NCBI GenBank assembly: GCA_036946415.1
Contig: JAQIJD010000005.1
Span: forward strand, 124,001-188,000
Source: Sphingomonas_Q fennica_A
GTDB taxonomy: Bacteria; Pseudomonadota; Alphaproteobacteria; Sphingomonadales; Sphingomonadaceae
Direction: 5' to 3'
Length of the DNA: 64,000 nucleotides
Of this stretch, positions 16,450 through 25,284 are shown one piece after another (the first letter of the stretch is position 1; every line of letters begins with the position of its first letter). Made by a program: the position numbers and the translations under genes. The notes under the pieces are model-generated. The model was not told the origin of the DNA and did no database searches. It was given only the letters and a program-made list of their open reading frames with translations.

Positions 16450-18972
16450 ATGACGACGGCCGCCGGTTCCGCCGATCTGTTCGGCACGCCCCAATGGGGG
16501 CGGCGCTGGATCGATACCTATCTGGCCGGCGCCGGGCCTGAAGACGTGGTGCGCGGCGACGGCGGGCGCGGTGCACGCTGGTGGCACCATCTGTTCGATG
16601 GTGTCGCCACGCTGACCGAAGGGCACCTGCAACGGTTGCAGGATCGCGTCGGCCGGCAGGTGACGGAGTTGGGCACCGCCTTCCGCCTGCCCGGCGAAAG
16701 CCAGGAGCGATCATGGCCGCTGTCCGCCTTGCCGCTGCTGATCGGGCAGGACGAGTGGCAGGGGATCGCCGGCGGCGTCGCCCAGCGCGCCGAGTTGCTC
16801 GAACGGCTGCTGGCGGACATCTACGGCCCGCAGGATCTGGTCGCCGCGGGACGGCTGCCGGCGGCGATCGTCTCGGGCAGCCGCCATTTCTGGCGGGGGA
16901 TGATCGGCCTCGATCCGCGCGGCCACCGGCTTCACATCTATGCGGTCGATCTGGCGCGCGGGCCGGACGGCGAGTGGCGCGTGCTGGCCGATCACGTCCG
17001 CGCGCCGACCGGCGCCGGCTATGCGCTGGAGAACCGCCTCGCCGCCAGCCGGGTGATGGGGACGGTGCAGGCGCGGCTCAACGTCCAGCGGCTCGCCCCC
17101 TTCTTTTCGGCCTTCCGCGAGGGGTTGGCCGCGGCCTGCCGCCGGTCCGAACCGCGCATCGGCCTGCTGACGCCCGGCCGCTACAACCAGAGCTATGCCG
17201 AACAGGCGCATCTCGCCCGCTATCTGGGCCTGCTGCTGGTGGAGGGGGACGATCTGGCGGTGCGCGACGGCCGCCTCTACGTCCGCACGATCGAGGGGCT
17301 GAAGCGCGTCGATGCGCTGTGGCGGCGGATGGACACGCGCTTCCTCGATCCGCTGGCGTTCGATGCCGGATCGCAGATCGGCGTGCCGGGGCTGATGGAC
17401 GCGGTGGCGGCGGGCGGCGCGTTCGTCGCCAATGCGCCCGGCGTCGGCGTGGTGGAAAGCCCGGCGATGGCCGCCTTCCTGCCCGCTCTGTCGCGCCGCC
17501 TGCTGGGCGCGGACCTCCATTTGCCCAACATCGCCACCTGGTGGTGCGGCGATCCCCGCGCCGCCGCCGAGGTGACGGCGGGCATGGACCGGATGCTGAT
17601 CGGCCCGGCCTTTGCCGAACAGCCCGAAGGGCTGCTGGGCGGGCGGCCGATGCTGGGATCGGCGCTCGACGGCCCCTCGCGCGCGCGGCTGCTGGATGCG
17701 ATGGCGCGGCGGCCGATGGACTATGTCGGGCAGGAGGTGGTGCGCCTCTCGACCATGCCGGCGGTGGCGGACGGGCGGCTGGTGGCGCGCCCCTTCACCC
17801 TCCGCGCCTTTGCGGTGCGCGATGCCGGCGGCCACTGGCGGGTGATGCCGGGCGGCTTCGCGCGCCTGTCCGACGATGCCGACGGCCGCGCGACGGTGAT
17901 GGGGGAGGGGGCTTTCTCCGCCGACGTGGCGGTGGTCGGGCTGGACAGCGTCGATCCCGTCTCGCTGATGCCGCGCAACGTGGCGATCCGCCGCAACCCC
18001 GGCACGCTGCCGAGCCGGGCCGCGGACAATCTGTTCTGGCTCGGCCGCTATCTGGAGCGGGGCGAGGCGACGCTGCGGCTGGTGCGCGCCTCGCTGGGCG
18101 GGGCGATCGATGCCGATGCCGGGGCGGCGCTGATGCCCGTCACGCTCGAACGGCTGGGCGGCCTCCTCCTGTCGACCGGCGCGTCGGTGGCCGAGGAGGA
18201 TGAGGAAGACGGCGAGGATGCCGGCGATGCGACGCTGATGGACCTGCCCGCGCTCGTCCGCTCGGCGCTGAACGGGGCGGGGCCGGCGAGCGTCGCCAGC
18301 ATCCTCGCCACCGCGCGCGGCATCGGCGGCGGCATCCGCGACCGGCTGTCGGCGGACGTCTGGCGGCTGCTCGATCGCCCGCCGCTGCTGACCGGCGGCG
18401 CCGATGCCTCCACGCTGGCGGCGCTAGCCGGGGCGGCGCAGGAACGGCTGTCGGCGCTGGCCGGCCTCGCCGCCGAGAATATGGCGCGCAATGCCGGCTG
18501 GCGCTTCCACGATCTCGGCCGCCGGCTGGAACGCGCCGTCGGCTGCTGCCGATCGCTGCGCGCCTTCGCCGGTGACGATGCGACGGGGGACGATCTGACG
18601 ACCCTGCTCGATCTGGCCGACAGCCAGATCAGCTATCGCGCGCGCTATCTTTCCGCCATCGCGCTGGTGCCGGCGCGCGATCTGGTGGCGCTCGATCCGT
18701 CCAACCCCCGCAGCCTGGCCTTTCAGGTGCGGCAGATCGGCGCGCATCTGGCGGCGCTGCCCAATTTGCGCGACGACGGGATGGACGAGCCGCCGGAAAG
18801 GCTCGCGACCGAGCTTGCCGCCGCCGTCTCCACCGCGCGCGCCGAATCGCTGGGGCCGAAGGCGGTGCTGGGGATCGAGAACCGCCTCTACGAACTCTCC
18901 GACGCGATCGGCCAGCGCTTCTTCCTGCAAGGGGCGGAGACGGTGCGCGCCGGCACGATGGTGCTGGCATGA
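16450..18972 (+). CDS. Circularly permuted ATP-grasp type 2 / Alpha-E fusion protein
   Basis: This 840-residue fusion joins two domains that are often separate proteins. Residues about 60-490 are the CP-ATP-grasp-2 (DUF404/DUF407) domain: DHVRAPTGAGYALENRLAAS, LLTPGRYNQSYAEQAHLARY, GVVESPAMAAFLPALSRRLL and PNIATWWCGDP. Residues about 510-835 are the Alpha-E (DUF403) domain with its name-giving motif in NLFWLGRYLERGEATLRL. An acidic linker-like insert (EEDEEDGEDAGDAT) sits inside the Alpha-E part. The ATP-grasp is expected to activate a carboxylate for amide or peptide ligation. It lies between two transglutaminase genes, with a 7-nt gap upstream and a 4-nt ATGA overlap downstream, so the three products probably act together. 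Confidence 0.92.
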   Translation: MTTAAGSADLFGTPQWGRRWIDTYLAGAGPEDVVRGDGGRGARWWHHLFDGVATLTEGHLQRLQDRVGRQVTELGTAFRLPGESQERSWPLSALPLLIGQDEWQGIAGGVAQRAELLERLLADIYGPQDLVAAGRLPAAIVSGSRHFWRGMIGLDPRGHRLHIYAVDLARGPDGEWRVLADHVRAPTGAGYALENRLAASRVMGTVQARLNVQRLAPFFSAFREGLAAACRRSEPRIGLLTPGRYNQSYAEQAHLARYLGLLLVEGDDLAVRDGRLYVRTIEGLKRVDALWRRMDTRFLDPLAFDAGSQIGVPGLMDAVAAGGAFVANAPGVGVVESPAMAAFLPALSRRLLGADLHLPNIATWWCGDPRAAAEVTAGMDRMLIGPAFAEQPEGLLGGRPMLGSALDGPSRARLLDAMARRPMDYVGQEVVRLSTMPAVADGRLVARPFTLRAFAVRDAGGHWRVMPGGFARLSDDADGRATVMGEGAFSADVAVVGLDSVDPVSLMPRNVAIRRNPGTLPSRAADNLFWLGRYLERGEATLRLVRASLGGAIDADAGAALMPVTLERLGGLLLSTGASVAEEDEEDGEDAGDATLMDLPALVRSALNGAGPASVASILATARGIGGGIRDRLSADVWRLLDRPPLLTGGADASTLAALAGAAQERLSALAGLAAENMARNAGWRFHDLGRRLERAVGCCRSLRAFAGDDATGDDLTTLLDLADSQISYRARYLSAIALVPARDLVALDPSNPRSLAFQVRQIGAHLAALPNLRDDGMDEPPERLATELAAAVSTARAESLGPKAVLGIENRLYELSDAIGQRFFLQGAETVRAGTMVLA

Positions 18973-19871
18973 GATATGCCATCCGCCACGTCACCCGCTT
19001 CACCTATGCCGATCCGGTCCGCTTCGCGCGCTGCAACCTGCGGCTGAAGCCGATCGACTGGGACGGGCAGCGGCTGGAACAGCATGGCCTGAGCGCCGCC
19101 CCCGCCGGCACGATTGGGGAAACGGTGCGCGGCGGTTATCCCTGCCACGTCACGCGCATGGTGATGGAGCGGCCGGCGAGCGTGCTGGAGATCGAGAGCC
19201 GCGCGCTCATGACCGTCGATCGCATCGCCCCCCGCGCCGAACCGGGCGATCCCAGTGTGGCGGCGGTGGCGGCGGCGGCGCTGGCGCGGCCCGACCTCGC
19301 CGCCGATGCGCCCTCGTCCTATCTGTTCCCGACCCCGCAGATCCCGCTGGTGCCCGAGATCGCGGACTGGTGCGCGGAGACGGTCGGCGCGACGCGCGGG
19401 GTGGTGGAGGCGGCGTTCGAGCTCGCCTGCCGCATCCGCGCCGACTTCCGCTACGACGGCAGCGCGACCGAGACCGACACGCCGGCGGCCGAGGCCTTCG
19501 CCAAGCGCGCCGGCGTCTGCCAGGATTTCACGCAGATCATGATCGCGGGCCTGCGCGGGCTGGGGCTGCCGGCGGCCTATGTGTCGGGCTATCTCCGCAC
19601 CCGCCCGCCGCCCGGCAAGCCGCGGATGGTGGGCGCGGATGCGACGCATGCCTGGGTGCTGCTGTGGTGCGGGCCGGAGCGCGGCTGGCTGGGCTTCGAT
19701 CCCACCAACGCCTGCACGATGGGCGCGGACCATATCGTGACCGCGATCGGCCGCGACTATGCCGACGTGGCGCCGATCGACGGCGTGTTCGTGGGGCGCG
19801 GCGGGCAGGAGATCGACGTGTCGGTGGATGTCGAGCCGCTGGACGACGGCGCGGGGCCGACGCCGGCCTGA
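18969..19871 (+). CDS. Transglutaminase family protein (stand-alone)
   Basis: This 300-residue protein has the bacterial transglutaminase N-terminal domain (RHVTRFTYADPVRFARCNLR) and a papain-like core with the full triad: Cys184 (AGVCQDFTQIM), His227 (DATHAWVLL) and Asp244 (GFDPTNACTMG). It ends with the typical GRDYADVAPIDGVFVG segment. It overlaps the ATP-grasp-Alpha-E gene by ATGA and closes the operon. In related operons such proteins are predicted to act as peptidases or amide exchangers on the product of the amidoligases; that role is inferred, not proven. The convergent ribF ends 4 nt downstream. Confidence 0.93.
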   Translation: MRYAIRHVTRFTYADPVRFARCNLRLKPIDWDGQRLEQHGLSAAPAGTIGETVRGGYPCHVTRMVMERPASVLEIESRALMTVDRIAPRAEPGDPSVAAVAAAALARPDLAADAPSSYLFPTPQIPLVPEIADWCAETVGATRGVVEAAFELACRIRADFRYDGSATETDTPAAEAFAKRAGVCQDFTQIMIAGLRGLGLPAAYVSGYLRTRPPPGKPRMVGADATHAWVLLWCGPERGWLGFDPTNACTMGADHIVTAIGRDYADVAPIDGVFVGRGGQEIDVSVDVEPLDDGAGPTPA

Positions 19872-19875
19872 CGCG

Positions 19876-20802
19876 TCACGCGCCGAGCAGGCGGCGCGCC
19901 TCCCGGCAATCTTCATCCATCTGGCCGACCAGCGCCTCGATCGTCGTGAACTTGGCCTCCGGGCGGAGGAAGTGGCGGAGCGATACCGCCACCACCCGCC
20001 CGTAGAGGCTTTCGGCGAAGTCGAAGAGATAGGTCTCGAGCAATTCCTTGGGCGGATCGAAGGTGGGGCGGATGCCGACATTGGCGGCGCCGGGCACGAT
20101 CCGCCCGTCGTCCAGCGCGGCGGTGACGGCGTAGATGCCGTAGCGGGGCCGCTGATAGTCGGCGAGGTCCATGTTGGCGGTGGGGTAGCCGATCGTGCGG
20201 CCGCGCTTGTCGCCATGGCCGACGATGCCCTCGATCGCATAGGGGCGGGTGAGGAGCCGCGCCGCCTCGGCCATGTCGCCTTCCACCAATGCGCGGCGGA
20301 TGCGGCTGGAGGAGATCGGGCCGCCCGCATCCACCACCGGCGCCACCGCCTCCGCTGCCAGCCCGTGGCGCGCCCCGAGATCGGCCAGCAGCGCCGCGGT
20401 GCCGCTCCGCGCCGCGCCGAAGGTGAAGTCCAGTCCCGTGACCACCTCGGCGGCGCCCGCCGTGCCGATCAGATGGCGGGCGACGAAATCCTCAGGCGAG
20501 GCCCCCGCCATCGCCGCATCGAAGCCGTAGACGAGCATCGCATCGACCCCTGCCGCCGCCAGCAGGCGGGCGCGCTGATCGAGCGTGGTCAACCGGAACG
20601 GCGGGCTGCCGGGGCGGAAGTGTGTGACGGGGTGCGGATCGAAGGTGGCGACGATCGCCGGCCGCCCGGCGGCGCGCGCCCGCGCGACGGCACGGCCGAC
20701 CACCGCCTGGTGGCCGGCATGGAAGCCATCGAAATTCCCCAGCGCGACCACGCCGCCGCGGAAGGGAGGCGGCACCGGGCAGTCGCTCGTCAGCCGCTGC
20801 AT
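19876..20802 (-). CDS. ribF: Bifunctional riboflavin kinase / FAD synthetase
   Basis: RibF phosphorylates riboflavin to FMN and adenylylates FMN to FAD. The N-terminal nucleotidyltransferase part shows VVALGNFDGFHAGHQAVVGR, ATFDPHPVTHF and the SSSRIRRALVEGD loop. The C-terminal kinase part shows GHGDKRGRTIGYPTANMDL and RYGIYAV. MQRLTSD (ATG at 20802) is preferred over a TTG further upstream, giving 308 residues. It is last in a chorismate mutase-thyA-folA-ribF cluster, 39 nt after folA. The product FMN is the cofactor of pdxH nearby. Confidence 0.95.
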   Translation of the reverse strand: MQRLTSDCPVPPPFRGGVVALGNFDGFHAGHQAVVGRAVARARAAGRPAIVATFDPHPVTHFRPGSPPFRLTTLDQRARLLAAAGVDAMLVYGFDAAMAGASPEDFVARHLIGTAGAAEVVTGLDFTFGAARSGTAALLADLGARHGLAAEAVAPVVDAGGPISSSRIRRALVEGDMAEAARLLTRPYAIEGIVGHGDKRGRTIGYPTANMDLADYQRPRYGIYAVTAALDDGRIVPGAANVGIRPTFDPPKELLETYLFDFAESLYGRVVAVSLRHFLRPEAKFTTIEALVGQMDEDCREARRLLGA

Positions 20803-20841
20803 GGGGCGCGCTATAGGCGGCACGAAGGCCGCTGCCAACGA

Positions 20842-21315
20842 TCAGTCACGGACGAGGGTGACGTAATCCCAGTCCGGCCCGCCCAGCTGACGCTGTTCGA
20901 TCCGCCAGCCGGCGCCGAGCGGCGGCATCAGCACGTCCCCCGCCACGTCGCGATGGACCTCGGTCAGCTCGATGCGGGTGGCGTGGGGCAGGAACAGCGC
21001 GAACACCTCCGCCCCGCCGATCACGGCGATCTCGGGCACGTCGCCGGCCAGTGCGATCGCCGCCTCCACCGATCCGGCGGTCTCGGCGCCGGGGGCCGTC
21101 CAGCCCGGATCGCGGGTGAGGACGATGTGGCGGCGGCCCGGCAGCAGGCCGGGCAGGCTCTCGAACGTGCGGCGGCCCATCACCATCGGCCGGCCCATCG
21201 TGAGCTCCCGGAACCGTTTCTGCTCGCCGGGCAGGTGGAAGGGCATGCCGCCGTCGCGCCCGATCACGCGATTGTCGGCACGGGCGACGTGGAAGACGAT
21301 GGCAGGACCGCTCAT
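20842..21315 (-). CDS. folA: Dihydrofolate reductase
   Basis: FolA reduces dihydrofolate to tetrahydrofolate with NADPH. The 157-residue protein shows VFHVARADNRVIGRDGGMPF, HLPGEQKRFRELTMGRPMVM with the active-site Pro-Gly-Glu region, GRRTFESLPGLLPGRRHIVL, and VIGGAEVFALFLPHATRIEL. The stretch DGGMPFHLPGEQ replaces the commoner NLPWHLPED/ADL form, as in other alphaproteobacterial enzymes. Its ATG overlaps the thyA stop by 4 nt, so it is translationally coupled to the enzyme that produces its substrate. Confidence 0.96.
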   Translation of the reverse strand: MSGPAIVFHVARADNRVIGRDGGMPFHLPGEQKRFRELTMGRPMVMGRRTFESLPGLLPGRRHIVLTRDPGWTAPGAETAGSVEAAIALAGDVPEIAVIGGAEVFALFLPHATRIELTEVHRDVAGDVLMPPLGAGWRIEQRQLGGPDWDYVTLVRD

Positions 21316-22106
21316 ACCGCCACCGGCGCCTTGATGTGGGGGTGGGGATCGTAGCCGTCGAACAGGAAATCCTCGGGCGCGTAGCCGTCGATCGCACCGG
21401 CGCGGCGGGCGATCGACAGCCGGGGCAGGGGGCGGGGATCGCGCGTCAGTTGCAGCCGCGCCTGATCGAGGTGATTTTCGTAGAGGTGGCAGTCACCCCC
21501 GGTCCACACGAAATCGCCGACTGCCAGCCCGCATTGATCGGCCAGGATGTGCGTCAGCAGCGCATAGCTGGCGATGTTGAACGGCACGCCGAGAAATACG
21601 TCCGCCGACCGCTGGTAGAGCTGGAGCGACAGCCGCCCGTCCGCGACATGCGCCTGGAATAGGCAGTGGCATGGCGCCAGCGCCATCCTGGGCACATCGG
21701 CGGGGTTCCAGGCAGAGACGATCAGCCGGCGCGAGGCGGGGGTGCGGTTGATCTGGTCGATCAGCTGCGCGATCTGATCGATGTGGAGGCCCCCCGGCCC
21801 CTCCCAGTCGCGCCATTGCTTGCCGTAGACCGGGCCGAGATCGCCCGCCTCGTCCGCCCATTCGTCCCAGATCGAGACGCCGCGATCCTTCAGCCAGCCG
21901 ATGTTCGTCTCGCCGCGCAGGAACCACAGCAATTCGACTACGATCGACTTCAGATGCAGCTTCTTGGTGGTGACGAGCGGGAAACCCGCCGACAGATCGA
22001 ACCGCATCTGATGGCCGAAGACGGAGCGCGTGCCGACGCCCGTGCGATCCTGCTGGGGCACGCCTTCGGCCAGAATGCGGCGGAGGAGATCGAGATAGGG
22101 TTGCAC
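21312..22106 (-). CDS. thyA: Thymidylate synthase
   Basis: ThyA methylates dUMP to dTMP with methylene-tetrahydrofolate. The 264-residue length matches the short E. coli-type enzyme. Family blocks visible include RTGVGTRSVFGHQMRFDLSA, PVYGKQWRDWEG, the catalytic-cysteine motif MALAPCHCLFQAHV, QLYQRSADVFLGVPFNIASY and the C-terminal IDGYAPEDFLFDGYDPHPHI. It starts 7 nt after a chorismate mutase gene and overlaps folA by 4 nt, forming a folate/thymidylate operon. Confidence 0.97.
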   Translation of the reverse strand: MQPYLDLLRRILAEGVPQQDRTGVGTRSVFGHQMRFDLSAGFPLVTTKKLHLKSIVVELLWFLRGETNIGWLKDRGVSIWDEWADEAGDLGPVYGKQWRDWEGPGGLHIDQIAQLIDQINRTPASRRLIVSAWNPADVPRMALAPCHCLFQAHVADGRLSLQLYQRSADVFLGVPFNIASYALLTHILADQCGLAVGDFVWTGGDCHLYENHLDQARLQLTRDPRPLPRLSIARRAGAIDGYAPEDFLFDGYDPHPHIKAPVAV

Positions 22107-22113
22107 GGCGCGA

Positions 22114-22398
22114 TCAGCCCCGATCGCGCGCGCGCTCGTGGTGGCGGATCACCTCGTCGATGATGAAGCGCAGGAACTTCTCGGAGAAATCGGGATCGAG
22201 ATCGGCGGCGCGGGCGAGGCCGCGGAGCCGCTCGATCTGCGCCGTCTCGCGCGCCGGATCGGCGGGGGGGAGGCCGGCTTCCGCCTTGTAGCGGCCCACC
22301 GCCTGCGTGACCTTGAACCGTTCGGCCAGCAGGCAGACGAGCGCCGCGTCGATATTGTCGATGCTCTGGCGAAAGCTCGCCAGCCGGTCGTCCGTCAT
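22114..22398 (-). CDS. Chorismate mutase (AroQ type)
   Basis: This 94-residue all-helical protein resembles AroQ-class chorismate mutases, which rearrange chorismate to prephenate for Phe and Tyr synthesis. It shows FRQSIDNIDAALVCLLAERF, the following VTQAVGRYKAEAGLP with the conserved Lys, and FSEKFLRFIIDEVIRHHERA at the C-terminus. The start MTDDRLASF (22398) is chosen because the longer frame runs into the divergent prenyl synthase region. It is first in the minus-strand cluster with thyA, folA and ribF, without an obvious metabolic link to them. Confidence 0.9.
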   Translation of the reverse strand: MTDDRLASFRQSIDNIDAALVCLLAERFKVTQAVGRYKAEAGLPPADPARETAQIERLRGLARAADLDPDFSEKFLRFIIDEVIRHHERARDRG

Positions 22399-22496
22399 CC
22401 GTGCCTGCTCCGATATGGACCGGCCGGCCGCGCCATGCGGCGGGCAACGCCCGGTCGCGCTTGCCTTTCGGGGAGCAAGCCGCCACATCCGCGCCG

Positions 22497-23516
22497 ATGG
22501 CCCCCACCTCCCCCGTAGCCCGCATCGGCGGCGCCCCGCAACCGTCGCTCGATCCGATCATGGCGCTGGTCGCGGCGGACATGAACGCGGTCAACGGCGT
22601 GATCCTCGCGCGCATGCAATCGGACGTGCCGCTGATCCCGGAGCTGGCCGGCCACCTGATCGCCGGCGGCGGCAAGCGGATGCGGCCGATGCTGACGCTC
22701 GCCTGCGCGCGGCTGCTCGACTATCCCGGCACCCGCCATCACCGGCTGGCGGCGGCGGTGGAGTTCATCCACACCGCCACGCTGCTGCACGACGACGTGG
22801 TCGACGGATCCGGCCAGCGCCGCGGCAAGGCCACCGCCAACCTTATCTGGGGCAATTCCGCCTCGGTGCTGGTCGGCGACTTCCTGTTCAGCCGCTCGTT
22901 CGAGCTGATGGTGGAGGACGGATCGCTGCGCGTGCTGCGCATCCTGTCCAACGCCTCCGCCGTGATCGCCGAGGGCGAGGTGGACCAATTGACCGCGCAG
23001 CGGCGGATCGAGACGAGCGAGCAGCATTATCTGTCGATCATCGGCGCGAAGACCGCGGCGCTGTTCGCCGCCGCCTGCCGGATCGCGGCGGTGGTGGCCG
23101 AGCGCGACGAGGTGGTCGAGGACGCGCTCGATGCCTATGGCCGCAACCTCGGCATCGCCTTCCAGCTCGTCGACGATGCGATCGACTATGCCTCCGACGG
23201 GGCGACGATGGGCAAGGACGTGGGCGACGACTTCCGCGACGGCAAGGTGACGCTGCCCGTCATCCTGGCGCATGCCCGCGGCGACGATGCCGATCGGCGC
23301 TTCTGGCGCGATGCGATCGAGGGCCGGCGGACCTCCGACGTCGATCTCGCGCATGCGCAGGACTTGCTCGAGCGGACCGGCGCGCTGCGCGACACGCTGG
23401 CGCGCGCGCGCCATTACGGTCAGCTCGCGATCGATGCGCTCGGCCGGTTTCCGGCCGGCAAGGCGCGCGCGGCGCTGACTGAAGCGGTCGAATTCGCCAT
23501 CGCGCGCGCCTATTGA
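22497..23516 (+). CDS. ispB: Polyprenyl (octaprenyl-type) diphosphate synthase
   Basis: This 339-residue trans-prenyl synthase would build the ubiquinone side chain from FPP and IPP. The first aspartate-rich motif is in EFIHTATLLHDDVVDGSGQR and the second in AFQLVDDAIDYASDGATMGK. GGGKRMRPMLTLACARLL near the N-terminus binds IPP. The long-chain class is inferred from overall similarity to IspB; chain length (C40 to C50) is not proven. The start MAPTSPVARIGG is chosen; no strong ribosome binding site was seen and the longer upstream frame is low-complexity. It is divergent from the chorismate mutase gene. Confidence 0.92.
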   Translation: MAPTSPVARIGGAPQPSLDPIMALVAADMNAVNGVILARMQSDVPLIPELAGHLIAGGGKRMRPMLTLACARLLDYPGTRHHRLAAAVEFIHTATLLHDDVVDGSGQRRGKATANLIWGNSASVLVGDFLFSRSFELMVEDGSLRVLRILSNASAVIAEGEVDQLTAQRRIETSEQHYLSIIGAKTAALFAAACRIAAVVAERDEVVEDALDAYGRNLGIAFQLVDDAIDYASDGATMGKDVGDDFRDGKVTLPVILAHARGDDADRRFWRDAIEGRRTSDVDLAHAQDLLERTGALRDTLARARHYGQLAIDALGRFPAGKARAALTEAVEFAIARAY

Positions 23517-23520
23517 GCCG

Positions 23521-23679
23521 TCAGCGCGCCTTGTTGCGCTTCATATAGGCATAGCCCGCGCCCGCCGCGGCGCCGATCACCGGGCCGACGAAGGGGATCG
23601 GGATCGCCAGGATCGCGCCCACCACGGCGGCCTTGGCCATGCTTTTGCCGAGCGGCTTGTCGTTCGTCACCATCGTCAT
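23521..23679 (-). CDS. Small membrane protein (52 aa)
   Basis: This short gene is supported by a strong ribosome binding site, CAGGAGA directly before the ATG at 23679. The product begins MTMVTNDKPLGKSMAKAAVV. It continues with one hydrophobic, glycine- and proline-rich segment (VGAILAIPIPFVGPVIGAAA) and ends with a basic tail (YMKRNKAR), suggesting a single or hairpin membrane insertion with a cytoplasmic positive end. No named family was recognised. It converges on the prenyl synthase gene with a 4-nt gap and is divergent from the dicarboxylate symporter. Confidence 0.7.
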   Translation of the reverse strand: MTMVTNDKPLGKSMAKAAVVGAILAIPIPFVGPVIGAAAGAGYAYMKRNKAR

Positions 23680-23933
23680 TCTCCTGTCCGAACGCATTGA
23701 ACGCCTGCCCGGCCGTCGGGTCGCATAGCGCGCTGGTGATGGGCCGAAATATGCACGCCGACCGCTCTTCGCTGTGCCTCAAATTTCCCGCGTCTTTGCC
23801 GAAATCGCCTGTTTTCAGGGACTTGATCTGCCGGTGTGGCGGGCTTGCCCTGATCCGACATGGCGGCGAGGATCATATCCCACGCACGACCCGTGAAAAC
23901 AGCGACGGGCAGCGAGAGGATGAGACCGAAGCG

Positions 23934-25268
23934 ATGATTCCCGCGATCGACCAAGCCGACGGCCCGCCTGCACCCGGCCCGTGGTATACGCACCTCTACG
24001 CGCAGGTGCTGGTGGCGATCGCGCTCGGCGTCACGCTCGGCCATTTCGCGCCTGAGACGGGCACGGCGCTGAAGCCGCTGGGCGACGCCTTCATCAAGCT
24101 CGTCAAGATGATCATCGCGCCGGTGATCTTCCTGACGATCGTGACCGGGATCGCGGGCATGCGCGATCTGGCGGCGGTCGGCCGCGTCGCGGGCAAGGCG
24201 TTCCTCTATTTCCTGACCTTCTCGACGCTGGCGCTGTTCGTCGGCATGGCGGTCGCCAATATCGTCCGCCCCGGCAGCGGCCTCAACATCGATCCCGCGA
24301 CGCTCGATAGCGGCAAGATCGCCGAATATGCCGCCAAGGCGCACGACAGCACGCTGACGGGGTTCCTGGTCGGCATCATTCCGGATACGTTCCTGTCCGC
24401 CTTCACCGCCGGCAACATCCTCCAGGTGCTGTTCGTCGCGATCCTGTTCGGCATCAGCCTGGCGCTGATCGGCGACAGGGCGGAGCGGGTGCTGGGCGCG
24501 CTCGAGCAGGTGTCGATCGTCTTCTTCCGGCTGGTGTCGATCGTGATGCGGGCGGCGCCGGTGGGCGCGTTCGGGGCGATGGCCTTCACCGTCGGCGAAT
24601 ATGGCGTCGGCACGCTCGCCAATCTCGCAGCACTCGTCGCCACCTTCTACGCCACGTCGCTGCTGTTCGTGCTGGTGATCCTGGGGGGCGTGGCCTGGGC
24701 GGCGGGCTTCTCGATCCTGAAGCTGATCGCCTATCTGAAGGCCGAACTGCTGCTGGTGCTGGGCACCTCCTCGTCCGAAAGCGCGCTGCCCTCGCTGATC
24801 GAGAAGATGGAACGGGCGGGCTGCCCGAAGTCGATCGTCGGCCTCGTCGTGCCGACCGGCTACTCCTTCAATCTGGACGGGACCAACATCTACATGACGC
24901 TGGCGGCGCTGTTCATCGCCCAGGCGTGCAACGTCGAACTCACCTTCGGCCAGCAACTGCTGCTGCTGGCGGTGGCGATGCTCTCGTCCAAGGGGGCCGC
25001 GGGCGTGACGGGCGCGGGCTTCATCACGCTGGCGGCGACGCTTTCAATCGTGCCGTCGGTGCCGGTGGCGGGCATGGCGTTGATCCTGGGCGTCGATCGG
25101 TTCATGAGCGAATGCCGCAGCCTCACCAACTTCATCGGCAACGCCGTCGCCACCGTGGTCGTCTCGCGCTGGGAAGGGCGGCTCGACCGGGGCCGCTTCG
25201 ATGCGGCGATGGCCGGGCGCGCTTTGCCGGTGGCGGACGACGCCTTGGGCGCGGTGCCCGCCGAATAA
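23934..25268 (+). CDS. Dicarboxylate/amino acid:cation symporter (DctA/GltP family)
   Basis: This 444-residue inner-membrane carrier of the DAACS family imports C4-dicarboxylates or acidic amino acids with protons or sodium. Signatures are LVKMIIAPVIFLTIVTGIAG, the serine-rich re-entrant loop LLVLGTSSSESALPSLIEKM, the PTGYSFNLDGTNIYMTLAAL motif and LSSKGAAGVTGAGFITLAAT; together they are closest to DctA. About eight membrane segments are visible. The ATG at 23934 is used; the purine-rich GAGAGGA lies 13 nt upstream. An alginate-export porin gene follows 16 nt later, suggesting a paired inner/outer membrane uptake unit. Confidence 0.93.
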   Translation: MIPAIDQADGPPAPGPWYTHLYAQVLVAIALGVTLGHFAPETGTALKPLGDAFIKLVKMIIAPVIFLTIVTGIAGMRDLAAVGRVAGKAFLYFLTFSTLALFVGMAVANIVRPGSGLNIDPATLDSGKIAEYAAKAHDSTLTGFLVGIIPDTFLSAFTAGNILQVLFVAILFGISLALIGDRAERVLGALEQVSIVFFRLVSIVMRAAPVGAFGAMAFTVGEYGVGTLANLAALVATFYATSLLFVLVILGGVAWAAGFSILKLIAYLKAELLLVLGTSSSESALPSLIEKMERAGCPKSIVGLVVPTGYSFNLDGTNIYMTLAALFIAQACNVELTFGQQLLLLAVAMLSSKGAAGVTGAGFITLAATLSIVPSVPVAGMALILGVDRFMSECRSLTNFIGNAVATVVVSRWEGRLDRGRFDAAMAGRALPVADDALGAVPAE

Positions 25269-25284
25269 GCGACGGCCGACGACG

